A stretch of DNA of 64,000 nt from Planctomycetia bacterium. GTDB lineage: Bacteria; Planctomycetota; Brocadiia; Brocadiales; Brocadiaceae. The first letter of the stretch is position 1, and every line of letters begins with the position of its first letter. Below the pieces are notes generated by a model that made no database searches, was not told the DNA's origin, and saw only the letters and a list, made by a program, of their open reading frames with translations. This document shows positions 1 through 8,465 of this stretch, piece after piece. The position numbers were made by a program, and so were the translations under genes. The DNA lies in contig JABTVC010000002.1 in assembly GCA_015075005.1 (NCBI GenBank), forward strand, positions 558,001-622,000, in the 5' to 3' direction.

Positions 1-132
1 TGTAATCCGGGCAATGGGGATATCGTAGACATTAACTTCTTCCCTGCGGATCAAATACAGGAGCAAGTCAAGTGGTCCATTATACATATCCAAGTCTACT
101 TTATATTCGTCAGGTTCGTTTGCGTTTGCCAT
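1..132 (-). CDS. scpA: Segregation and condensation protein A, N-terminal part (runs off the window)
   Basis: The reverse strand from 132 down to 1 reads an open frame of 44 codons starting at an ATG (130-132). Residues about 17-26 read [10 protein letters not shown], followed by [18 protein letters not shown]. This is the typical start of ScpA, the kleisin that joins SMC dimers with ScpB in chromosome condensation and segregation in the cytoplasm. The gene is cut by the window edge, so the kleisin C-terminus is not visible. It lies downstream of the site-2 protease on the same strand, separated by about 230 bases in which I see no gene. It may share that gene's transcript, as scpA commonly sits near such proteases. 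Confidence 0.88.
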   Translation of the reverse strand, partial: MANANEPDEYKVDLDMYNGPLDLLLYLIRREEVNVYDIPIARIT

Positions 133-363
133 CTCTTTTTTACCATGGAGAAAAAAGGAATAGGGGGTTCTATTTTCCGGCAATCCACGAAATCAGGCCA
201 TCTGCCAAACAAAGGTTACTCCTCTCCCCTTTGTTCGGATGGGCCAAGGGGGACGGATATCCATATGCCTTCATTTCCGTAATATTCGGAGAAATAACCT
301 ATCGCGTATTATGACAATTAAGCTCCAGGAGAGCTGATAGTTTGAAAATACCTTACAATAAAA

Positions 364-993
364 TTATAAACCCGTGAACAACCTGAGAAAATATTGTATT
401 GGTGGTCCGAGTATTATACTTAAAATTGAGATGTTTCCATAATTCCCCAGGATGATTAGTCCCAGCAGGATAAATGGGCCGTAGCGTTCGGTCTCTTTAT
501 ATTTCTGCGCCATTGAATAGGGCAACAAACCCTCCAGGATATGAGAGCCGTCCAGGGGAAATAAAGGTATCATATTAAAAAATGCCAGCGAGAGGTTCAT
601 CATAATTCCAAATATGAGCAAATTATATAAAATGGTGGATACGTTCACCGGTATAAACGGCGCATTACGCAACAGTTGAAAAATCACACCGAACGCAAGT
701 GCGGAAACAAAATTGGCGGCGGGACCTGCAAAAGATACAAGCACGTTATCCCTGCGAGGATTCTTGAAATTGTGAGGATTTATGGGGACAGGTTTGCCCC
801 ATCCAAAATGGGCAAAGACAAAACACAAAGCTCCAAGAATATCAATATGGGCAAGTGGATTTAACGTCAAACGTCCCTGTAGTTTTGCCGTAGGATCGCC
901 AAATTTATTGGCTGTCCAGCCATGGAAATACTCATGAATGGTCAGTGCATAGAGTATTGCTGGAATTGTTATGATTAAATTATTTATGTTCAC
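364..993 (-). CDS. Site-2 protease family (M50) membrane zinc metalloprotease
   Basis: A 209-residue polytopic membrane protein. The zinc-binding motif HEYFH (HExxH) lies at residues 20-24 inside the first hydrophobic segment. A second M50 motif, FNMIPLFPLDG, is near residues 140-150 and supplies the third zinc ligand (Asp in LDG). NPLAHID follows the first motif, as in the short YwhC/SpoIVFB-like branch. The length fits this minimal branch, which lacks PDZ domains. These enzymes cleave substrates within the membrane; the substrate here cannot be deduced. It is transcribed toward scpA. The ATG at 993 is followed directly by a plausible membrane start. Confidence 0.9.
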   Translation of the reverse strand: MNINNLIITIPAILYALTIHEYFHGWTANKFGDPTAKLQGRLTLNPLAHIDILGALCFVFAHFGWGKPVPINPHNFKNPRRDNVLVSFAGPAANFVSALAFGVIFQLLRNAPFIPVNVSTILYNLLIFGIMMNLSLAFFNMIPLFPLDGSHILEGLLPYSMAQKYKETERYGPFILLGLIILGNYGNISILSIILGPPIQYFLRLFTGL

Positions 994-1328
994 AAATACG
1001 TATATTCTCCTTTTCTATATTTAATTGGGGGGCATCTTAACACAACGGAAATAAGTTGTCAAGTCCAGAACACTTAATTAAAATCCTTATCGAGGGCTTG
1101 TCTTCACAAACCTGTCCTCGTAAAAACGGGGATGAGTTAAGTTCTCAATTAGGCCGCCATACGGGCTTTCCATCGAGCACCTTTACCGGCAAAATAAGAT
1201 AATTGCTAATGTTGTGCTTGCTTTCCCTTGCCTTATCTGTTAATTTATCGCACCGAAATTTTCAAAAAACGTATGAACTGCCACCGAACTTATTGAATAG
1301 TGAAAACGTCTCCAACATCCTGGTTTTT

Positions 1329-2292
1329 ATGCTTCATGTATCGGTTATCATTGTGAACTGGAATACTCAAGACCTATTAATACATTGTCTCGATTCGCTG
1401 TATAAAAATACAAATATCCCTTTTGAACTCTTTGTTATCGATAACAACTCTGCAATACAACAAACAAGAATCCAAATACCTCCCCTTTTACAAGACAAGC
1501 ACGAACGGAGTGCAAAAAAAATCACTAAGTCGTGCCTTACAGACAAGAAATCCCTCATTAATAATAGCGGGGGAATAAATACCCTATTTGGATACATTGC
1601 TACAAAATATAAAAATGTTCATTTTATTAAAAATGTGAAAAACATGGGGTTTGCACATGCCATAAACCAGGGAACACTAAAGTCTACAGGGGAATATATT
1701 CTCACCCTTAATCCCGATGTGATAGTAACGGAAGGCTATATCGACACATTACTTGAAAAAATAAAAGCTGATAATAAATTAGGTGCAATTACTGGAAAAT
1801 TGCTTAACATGGAAAATAGAAAAATGTTGGATAGTACCGGGCAGACCATGTATAAAAACCGCTTTGCCAGAGATCGCGGTCATCACGAAATTGACATCAA
1901 TCAATATCAGGAAGGTTGTGTATTTGGAACATGTGCAGCGGCAACTTTGTATCGAAGAGAGATGCTTCTTGATGTCAAACTTAATAATGAATTTTTCGAC
2001 AACGACTTTTTGCATACCTCGAAGATGTGGATCTCGCATGGAGGGCACAAACAAGGGGTGGAAATTCTATTTTGTACCTGGTGCATAGCCTATCATCAGA
2101 GGGCAGTTTCAAGCAGGGCTTTACTAAAAAAAAAAAACGGAAATTCTGGGGATGGCGGAATCGGTACTTAATGATTATAAAAATGATTCCTTGTTGAGTG
2201 TAATAATGAATGTCCCCTTTCTGATACTATGCCCCATAAAATCTATAAAAATGTTAAGGAAAAGACGCTTTATTCAAAAAGAAGATTGGTGA
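1329..2292 (+). pseudogene. GT2 glycosyltransferase (rhamnosyltransferase-like), frame-broken
   Basis: The frame from ATG 1329 starts HVSVIIVNWNTQDLL, the nucleotide-sugar-binding start of family GT2. It continues with FVIDNNS, NMGFAHAINQG and LTLNPDV (the DxD-like site). After about position 1998 the conserved sequence jumps frame. FFAYLEDVDLAWRAQTRG is in one frame, GWKFYFVPGA in a second, AYHQRAVSSRALL in a third, and the basic tail KKKRKFWGWRNRYL then runs to a TGA at 2290-2292. At least three or four single-base shifts fall within about 130 bases. A stretch near 1440-1580 also looks unlike the family (a possible insertion). The gene is dead as sequenced. Clustered assembly errors remain possible because a 10-A run lies at the last break. 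Confidence 0.82.
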
Positions 2293-2346
2293 AACATCGT
2301 GAAGTCGCAAAGTGGTTTGTACCTTATCTGCTGCATGCGAAACAAA

Positions 2347-3219
2347 ATGCACATATCAAAGATAGATGTATCTTTTATCGTTGTTGACTATAATGCCTTT
2401 CTGCCTTTGCAAAGGTTAATAGATACCATCCGGGAAAAACGAAGGATATTAGTTATGAAATCATTGTTGTAGACAATAGCAAACATACCAGACAATCTTT
2501 TTCCCAAAAAACTATCCCGACATCAAATATATACTCAATAGCAAGAACCTTGGATTCAGTAAGGCTGTAAATATTGGCATCAGGCACAGTAAGGGAAGGT
2601 ATGTTCTACTCTTAAATCCGATACCAGGTTAAAAATAATGTGGCACTGCTGCTTGCCCAGTTTTAGACCATCATCAGAATGTGGGTATTGTGGGAGGTAA
2701 AATACTAAATGACGACGGCCCATTCAATTCTCATGTCGTAGCTTCCCATCTTACAAGACAGCCTTTTTTAATGGATATTCATTATTGACCCGAATATTTC
2801 CAAAAAACAAATATTCAACAGAATACATAAATCCAATTAATTCTTACAATGAGAGCGCCGAGGTTGATTGGTTGTCGGGTTCGGGTATGATGGTTAGAAA
2901 GCAGGCATTGGAGACATTAGGCCTCTTTGATGAAAATTTTTTTATGTACTGCGAAGACGTGGATGTATGCCATAGAATGAAACTTCTGGGATGGAAGGTA
3001 GCCTATTATCCAGAATCGGTAATATATCATACTATTGGGGAAAGTTCGTCGCATAATAAAATTAAGGCTATCGTAGAAAGACATAAAAGTATGTGGACCT
3101 ATTACAAGAAATACTTCAATCGACGCAAAGCGACAGATACCATTATCTGGCTTGGTATAGTAAGCAGATGTATTTTCCATTTGATTATTGCATTGTTTCA
3201 GTATCCTTTTGTAAAATAG
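2347..3219 (+). pseudogene. Second GT2 glycosyltransferase, frame-broken
   Basis: ATG 2347 opens KIDVSFIVVDYNAFLPLQRL, again a GT2 start. SYEIIVVDNSKHT, NLGFSKAVNIG and GRYVLLLNPD then follow in shifted frames. From 2785 a long intact frame supplies the C-terminal half: VDWLSGSGMMVRKQALETLG, FDENFFMYCEDVDVC and HRMKLLGWKVAYYPES. That ED-V-D block is the GT2 catalytic-base region. At least three frame changes and an in-frame stop separate the halves. It is a tandem paralogue of the preceding broken gene and ends 9 bases before the WecA-like gene, so it once belonged to the same polysaccharide operon. Confidence 0.82.
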
Positions 3220-3228
3220 TTTTAAATT

Positions 3229-4341
3229 ATGGGTATACAGTTTTATTTATTTACTGCCTATATATTCGTTTTGACCTTTGCCATATCATTTTTCATGATA
3301 CCGCTCTTAATACGATTGGCAAAGAGATTCGATATTATTGATTACCCCAAACATCGGAAGATTCATACCATTCCAACTCCGCTATTAGGAGGGGTAGCCA
3401 TTGGGGCCGCCTTTACCATCACCCTTGCCACACACGCATCCCTGGTTGTATTCCTTAAGGATTTCATAACCAGCAACACCCTATTCTCATCACAACTTCA
3501 ATTCTATGCAAATAATGCGACTTATATAACAAACCAGATATTTGCTGTACTGATAGGCGGTTTAATCATTGTAATTGTAGGAATAATAGATGACATAAGG
3601 GGGCTATCCATATTGATAAGATTACTCACAGAAACAGCAGTTGCTTTTATAATGGTATGGATGGGATTCAGATTAAATATATTTTTACCAGGAATTACTA
3701 CATGGATAATTACAATATTTTGGATCATAGGTATTACCAACGCCTTTAATCTGCTGGATGGCGCTGATGGGCTTGCCAGTGGTGTAGGTATCATATCGGC
3801 GCTCATACTTGCAGGTATTATGTTCTTTGGAAATCAGCCATTGGTGGGGTTATTACTCTTGACCCTTACTGCTGCAATAGGTGGTTTTTTAAGGTATAAC
3901 TTACCCCCTGCGAGGGTATTTATGGGAAGCTCCGGAAGCATGTTTATAGGATATATATTGTCTATTACAACGATATTGGCTACCTTCGTCATCAATAATG
4001 CTTGTACAAATTATGTGATTGCATTACCTATAATTATCTTGAGTATACCCCTTTACGATACCCTTTCTGTCATATTTTTGAGAAGTATAAAAAAAGTATC
4101 CATAACCAAAGGAGATTTGAATCACCTCGTTCATAGACTGATGCGCGCAGGATTTTCACAGAAAAAGGCTGTATTCCTCATTTATTTGATATCGTTTGTT
4201 ATAGGAATATTAGGTATTCTTTTAATATGGACTACGGTAGTGCAGAGTATTATGGTGTTAAGTTTTATCGGAGTACTTTTTGTAGGTATCTTCTTTTCCG
4301 AATATTTTCTTGTAAAACAGAATCACAAGAAAATATCTTAA
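3229..4341 (+). CDS. Polyprenyl-phosphate sugar-1-phosphate transferase (WecA/TagO/MraY family)
   Basis: A 370-residue protein with about ten or eleven membrane segments. It should transfer a sugar-1-phosphate (commonly GlcNAc-1-P) from UDP-sugar to undecaprenyl phosphate, the first step of O-antigen or capsule assembly at the inner membrane. Family motifs are present: the Mg-binding IIDD near residues 119-122, NAFNLLDGADGL near 172-183, and the cytoplasmic HLVHR loop near 298-302 that matches the HxxH signature. The length fits the WecA/TagO branch. It heads an intact run (polymerase, GT2, flippase), making it the likely initiating enzyme of this glycan. The exact sugar cannot be deduced. 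Confidence 0.9.
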   Translation: MGIQFYLFTAYIFVLTFAISFFMIPLLIRLAKRFDIIDYPKHRKIHTIPTPLLGGVAIGAAFTITLATHASLVVFLKDFITSNTLFSSQLQFYANNATYITNQIFAVLIGGLIIVIVGIIDDIRGLSILIRLLTETAVAFIMVWMGFRLNIFLPGITTWIITIFWIIGITNAFNLLDGADGLASGVGIISALILAGIMFFGNQPLVGLLLLTLTAAIGGFLRYNLPPARVFMGSSGSMFIGYILSITTILATFVINNACTNYVIALPIIILSIPLYDTLSVIFLRSIKKVSITKGDLNHLVHRLMRAGFSQKKAVFLIYLISFVIGILGILLIWTTVVQSIMVLSFIGVLFVGIFFSEYFLVKQNHKKIS

Positions 4342-4359
4342 CTACCGGTGATCTTTCAT

Positions 4360-4450
4360 ACACAGATTTGCGCAGATAGATAAGCCGTTTAAACGGCTTA
4401 AACAGTTTAAACCGTTTTTGATTTGTGTTCATCTGGGTAATCTGTGGATT
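4360..4450. repeat. Dispersed palindromic repeat, copy 1
   Basis: An imperfect inverted repeat framed by acacagatttgcgcagat on the left and atctgggtaatctgtggat on the right. The centre is the perfect 20-bp palindrome TAAGCCGTTTAAACGGCTTA (4381-4400), followed by cagtttaaaccgttttt. Related copies occur at 9720, 11261, 12426 and 47499. It lies between the WecA-like gene and the O-antigen polymerase and could form a hairpin in mRNA. Confidence 0.85.
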
Positions 4451-4486
4451 ACCTGTATACGGTAAAACTAAAAAAACTTGATAACT

Positions 4487-7228
4487 ATGCAAAGCAGACG
4501 CAGTAATAGTGGCAAAAGCACCCCGTTGAGAGTCGATAATATAGTAATAGGGCTGATATTATTTCTCCTGTGCGCACTACCACTCGCCATTGATCTTCAT
4601 CTCGTAAAACCTTTTAGTTTATGCAAACTCGTTTTATTTTATGGAACGGTACTCTTCATTATTTCAGTTTGGTTAATTAAACTTGTCTCTGTACATTTTA
4701 AACAGAGAACAATATCAATTTCTGCAGAAAATTCTACATCATCTCGCAATATCCACAGACAAGGCACATTTCACTCCTCCTTAATAAATGGAGAACAACC
4801 CCCTAAGTCCCCGACAAAGGGGAAACAATTACATAAGTTTCCCTTAATAAAGGGGGATTCATGGGGTTGTTCTTTTTTTCGCCATACACCATTAACATAT
4901 CCGGTACTTGCCTATATAACGGCCGTCATTTTTAGTACCATATTTTCCCTCAATAAAACGATAAGTGTATTTGGCTACTACGTGCATTACGAGGGGTTAC
5001 TGACAACCTTTGGATATAGTATCCTTTTTTTTGCTGTTCTTACCTATTTTAAAAGGCAGCATGTTTTTTATAGTATTATCGCTGTAGCTCTTGCCTGTTT
5101 TCTATCTTCTATTTATGGTATTATTCAATTCCTTGATTATGACCCTATTTCATGGGCAAATGTAGACGAAAGGCTTAAAATTATGTCCACATTTGGAAAC
5201 CCTGTCTTCTTTTCCGGATATCTCGTTTCCGCATTTCCTCTGATACTTGTAGGATTTTTGTCACAATTGAAAAGCCTTTCATCTGTTAACATCCCTCACC
5301 CCGTCCCACTGCCACAAGGGGAGGGGGAGCTTTCTCCTGCCATTGGCAGTCATATATCCACTTCCCCAGCAGCTGGCAGTCGTAAGGCTACTTCCCCTCT
5401 CCCGATGGAGGGGGTAAGGGGAGGGCCTAAACCTTCACCCGCCTCCACGAACCAAAGATTCACGACCATTTTTACCAAAAAACCACTCTTCGGGAAATGT
5501 TTTCTCGTATTCCTATTTGTTGTCCTGATACTCATGCTGTTTAATCTATACATCACAAAGACGCGCGGGGCGTGGGTGGGATTTATTTTTAGCATTTTAT
5601 GCCTAATGGTATTACTATACGTTGAATTTATTGTCAAACATAGAATCAAATTCATTGTTTCAACGGGCTGTTTTATTGTAATTTTTGGGGTATTCGTGGG
5701 TTGTAAGCATAAACACCCAATAAATCAATTGCTGTATCTCTTAAAACAAAAAGGGGACGTTGCTGTAGCCTTGACGGATGCAAATAAAGGCGACCCGATT
5801 GGTCGTTCCTACTTTATAAATACCCGTGGGGGGCAATCGATATTTTATCGCATCATTCAATATAAATCAGCCTTAGATATGATTCGCGACCATCCTCTGA
5901 CAGGAATTGGCCCTGATTTATTCGGTTCCCTGTTGCCACGATACGCCTTTAATCATTACAGGCAATTACCATCTACCCCTGAATTTGAAAATGTCCTGGG
6001 CGTTCACAACGACATCCTCGATAAGGCAACTACGTGCGGCATTTTTGGGCTAGGAACTTATTTGTGGATTTTTGGCTCATTTATACTATTCATGAAAAGA
6101 CATTTCCTGCGTAGTGAAAAGGTAGCCGTTTACCCCCACCATCCCCCTTTCTCCCCATCGCCGATAGGGGCAGGGGGAGGAATGCAAGGGGACAATGAGT
6201 ATTCCCCGCCCCTGGTGGGAGGGATTAGGGGAGGGGGGGAACTGTTACACAATAGATTAATCCTTTCCGGTTTACTAGCATGCCTTGTGGGATATCTCGT
6301 GCAGCAGCAATTTAACGTTATCGAATATACCATTACCTTGCACTTCTGGATCTTCTTAGCGACAAGTATAGCATTATTGAATCCTATTGAAGAAAAAAAT
6401 TCATTTGCAAGGAGCGGGACAAAAGAACAAGTATCTCAAAAAAAGCCCAATACAAGAACCATCAAATGTGCCTTACCTGTCCCCGTTTTTTATTTATGTT
6501 ATTTGTCTATCGGCGGGATTTTGGTATATGGCCTTTGCTATTTAATCAATATATACAAGGCAGACGTAATACACAAAAAAGGTTCTGATTATTTAACCTA
6601 TGCTACAACACATCAGGAATCAGGAATTGAGCTTAATAAGAATCTATATTGGAGAAAAGGATTAGAATATTATAAGGACAGTATTTTATACAATCCCAGA
6701 CAGGCCATTTACCGTTATCAATTATGCGATGCCTACCTTTTTATGTTGAGAAAAGACTTGGGTAATATAGACCTTATCAATCAAGTGATAAGAGAGTCTG
6801 AAGAAATTATCAGGATTGATCCCAATGAGGATTTTGCCTTAAGTTATCTGGCAAATGCATACGATTTATTAGAACATAATACAAAAAAAGATTATAGCGA
6901 TAAAATCATCTCGGCCTGTGAAAAGGCAATCGCGATTAATCCATATAAACTAACCTATTATGATTCCCTCGGTACCTATTATATTAAAAATAGCCTTTAT
7001 GAAAAAGCCATTCCGATTTATAAACAAATATTTCATATGAAATCCGATTACCCAAGAATAGCCGAAAAACTTACCAATACATATAAACCTTTCATTCAAT
7101 ACCTCATTGGACAGGGGCGATTGGATGATGCCGAGCGCCTGTTATACGAGATACAGTCAATGCCTCACCAGGACGATATCTATCTGGAAAAACTCAAGAC
7201 ACTCCTCCACGACAAGAGAGGACAGTAG
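4487..7228 (+). CDS. O-antigen polymerase/ligase (Wzy/WaaL-like) with C-terminal TPR domain
   Basis: A 913-residue inner-membrane protein. Many hydrophobic segments cover roughly residues 15-620. The O-antigen ligase domain is recognisable from TKTRGAWVGF near residue 350 and the periplasmic-loop signature HPLTGIGPDLFG near 470. From about residue 660 it becomes soluble with TPR-like helices (YLANAYDLLEHN, YYDSLGTYYIKNSLYEKAI). It likely polymerises or ligates lipid-linked glycan. Three low-complexity PHPVPLPQGEGE-type inserts sit in loops between membrane segments (separate repeat entries). The start is ATG 4487; the in-frame TTG at 4478 is less likely. The TAG at 7226-7228 is followed in frame by 45 more TPR-like codons. 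Confidence 0.85.
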   Translation: MQSRRSNSGKSTPLRVDNIVIGLILFLLCALPLAIDLHLVKPFSLCKLVLFYGTVLFIISVWLIKLVSVHFKQRTISISAENSTSSRNIHRQGTFHSSLINGEQPPKSPTKGKQLHKFPLIKGDSWGCSFFRHTPLTYPVLAYITAVIFSTIFSLNKTISVFGYYVHYEGLLTTFGYSILFFAVLTYFKRQHVFYSIIAVALACFLSSIYGIIQFLDYDPISWANVDERLKIMSTFGNPVFFSGYLVSAFPLILVGFLSQLKSLSSVNIPHPVPLPQGEGELSPAIGSHISTSPAAGSRKATSPLPMEGVRGGPKPSPASTNQRFTTIFTKKPLFGKCFLVFLFVVLILMLFNLYITKTRGAWVGFIFSILCLMVLLYVEFIVKHRIKFIVSTGCFIVIFGVFVGCKHKHPINQLLYLLKQKGDVAVALTDANKGDPIGRSYFINTRGGQSIFYRIIQYKSALDMIRDHPLTGIGPDLFGSLLPRYAFNHYRQLPSTPEFENVLGVHNDILDKATTCGIFGLGTYLWIFGSFILFMKRHFLRSEKVAVYPHHPPFSPSPIGAGGGMQGDNEYSPPLVGGIRGGGELLHNRLILSGLLACLVGYLVQQQFNVIEYTITLHFWIFLATSIALLNPIEEKNSFARSGTKEQVSQKKPNTRTIKCALPVPVFYLCYLSIGGILVYGLCYLINIYKADVIHKKGSDYLTYATTHQESGIELNKNLYWRKGLEYYKDSILYNPRQAIYRYQLCDAYLFMLRKDLGNIDLINQVIRESEEIIRIDPNEDFALSYLANAYDLLEHNTKKDYSDKIISACEKAIAINPYKLTYYDSLGTYYIKNSLYEKAIPIYKQIFHMKSDYPRIAEKLTNTYKPFIQYLIGQGRLDDAERLLYEIQSMPHQDDIYLEKLKTLLHDKRGQ
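4773..4875. repeat. Repeat insertion 1 inside the O-antigen polymerase gene
   Basis: The segment carries inverted repeats: gaacaacccc at 4793-4802 pairs with ggggttgttc at 4863-4872, and a cctccttaataaa/cccttaataaaggggg pair also shows. It is translated in frame as a hydrophilic insert (EQPPKSPTKGKQLHK) between membrane segments. The composition differs from the flanking hydrophobic code, so I infer insertion of a dispersed intergenic-type repeat that kept the frame. Confidence 0.65.
5287..5430. repeat. Repeat insertion 2 inside the O-antigen polymerase gene
   Basis: C-rich ccctcaccccgtcccactgc near 5293 is mirrored by G-rich gatggagggggtaaggggag near 5404. It is translated as PHPVPLPQGEGEL ... 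SPLPMEGVRGG, a Pro/Gly-rich loop. This peptide type is characteristic of translated palindromic repeats rather than of O-antigen ligases (inference from general experience). Confidence 0.68.
6131..6240. repeat. Repeat insertion 3 inside the O-antigen polymerase gene
   Basis: acccccaccatcccccttt is opposed by gaggaatgcaagggg and ggtgggagggattaggggag. It is translated as HHPPFSPSPIGAGGGM and YSPPLVGGIRGGGEL in the loop after FMKRHFLRSEK. It is the same style of G/C-rich palindromic insertion as at 5287. Confidence 0.68.
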
Positions 7229-7433
7229 GAAAACGTAATTCGGGAATCTAAAGAAATTTTATCTCTAAAATCGGACGACATAGATGCGCGGCAGAACATC
7301 ACAACAGCCTATTATGTTCTGAAGAAATACGATGATGTAAAAAAAATCCTTGAAAAGATGTTACAGTAATCGTCTAATAACAAAATTGCAAATGACTTAT
7401 TGCAAAAAATAAATCAACTTCAAGATATAAAAA

Positions 7434-8192
7434 ATGCCGCTCATCAATAGAAAAATTTCTGTAATTATGCCTGCCCATAATGAAGGTGCCAGAATATATG
7501 GAAATTTGATAAAAACACACAAGGTGCTCAAAAGGACATTTGTTTCCCATGAAATAATCCTGGTAAACGATGGAAGTCATGATAACACGGCTGCAGAGGC
7601 CAGGCGGGCCAGCGCAGTTGCGGATACGATAAAGGTTGTGAATTATGCCAGCAATGCGGGGAAAGGCAACGCCCTGAAAACCGGGTTTTCTCATGCAAGC
7701 GGCAAACTGGTCGCATTTCTCGATGCAGACCTTGATATACATCCAAGACAAATCCAGACCTTGTTCCACATCATGGATAAGACACATGCCGATGTCGTTA
7801 TCGGTTCAAAATACCATTCTGCATCAAAAGTAAACACCCCAAAGAGACGCAAACTGATTAGCCTTATTTACAAAATTATACTCTTTGTACTCTTCCGATT
7901 GCCCTTGCGGGATACACAAGCAGGACTAAAGCTTTTTAAAACTGAGGTGCTGGAAAAGGTATTTCCAAAGATTGTCTGTAAACAGTTTGCCTTTGATGTT
8001 GAGCTGTTAGCAAACGCACATCGTATAGGCTACAAGATTTCTGAATGCCCCATCGTATTGAAGTTTCGCAGGGAAATGCGCTGGGGAAATGTCAAGTTTG
8101 AGACACTTTATTATACGGGGATGGATACCCTGGCCATATTCTACCGCATGTATATTTTACGTTACTATGACAGCACATCCCAGCGCATTTAG
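7434..8192 (+). CDS. GT2 glycosyltransferase, dolichyl/polyprenyl-phosphate mannose (glucose) synthase-like
   Basis: A 252-residue protein with the GT-A fold start KISVIMPAHNEGARI, then EIILVNDGSHDNT and LVAFLDADLDI (the DxD metal site, near residues 98-102). RDTQAGLKLFKTEVL follows, the signature region of DPM1/GtrB-type enzymes that charge polyprenyl phosphate with a hexose. No long C-terminal membrane domain is seen, so it resembles the soluble DPM1 branch; a short hydrophobic stretch lies near residues 138-150. It sits between the O-antigen polymerase and the flippase, consistent with donating a lipid-linked sugar for this glycan. The donor sugar is not determinable. Confidence 0.86.
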   Translation: MPLINRKISVIMPAHNEGARIYGNLIKTHKVLKRTFVSHEIILVNDGSHDNTAAEARRASAVADTIKVVNYASNAGKGNALKTGFSHASGKLVAFLDADLDIHPRQIQTLFHIMDKTHADVVIGSKYHSASKVNTPKRRKLISLIYKIILFVLFRLPLRDTQAGLKLFKTEVLEKVFPKIVCKQFAFDVELLANAHRIGYKISECPIVLKFRREMRWGNVKFETLYYTGMDTLAIFYRMYILRYYDSTSQRI

Positions 8193-8226
8193 CAATCTTT
8201 AAAAAACTTTAAAAAAAAGAGGTTTT

Positions 8227-8379
8227 TACAGACTAATACCATATAACAAAAGTCATGGGTTAATAATCCCTGATGCAATTATTGCCGCCACTGCACTAGC
8301 TGAAAACTGAATACTTGTAACAAGCAATGGCAGACATTTCAACACGATAGAAAAATTAAGCATCCAAGAACCATGTTAA
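8227..8379 (+). pseudogene. PIN-domain (VapC-type) toxin C-terminal remnant
   Basis: The frame from 8227 reads YNKSHGLIIPDAIIAATALA then, after an in-frame TGA, ILVTSNGRHFNTIEKLSI and a stop at 8377-8379. The pattern (IPDAxIAATA ... LVTxNxxHF) is the C-terminal catalytic half of VapC PIN ribonucleases, including the Asp ligand and the N-x-x-H-F end. The N-terminal half is missing and no partner antitoxin is visible, so this is a remnant in the 270-base gap between the GT2 and flippase genes. Confidence 0.72.
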
Positions 8380-8465
8380 ATTTTAGCCATGTGGGCGCTG
8401 CCTACCCAAAAATGATTGTTGGACAAAATTTTGGTGGGCAAAACAGTTACTCTGAACGATAGTCA

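Noticed and set aside
72..314. Plus-strand 80-codon ORF at the left edge
   Set aside because: It lies antisense to the clearly conserved scpA start and has no family-like sequence.
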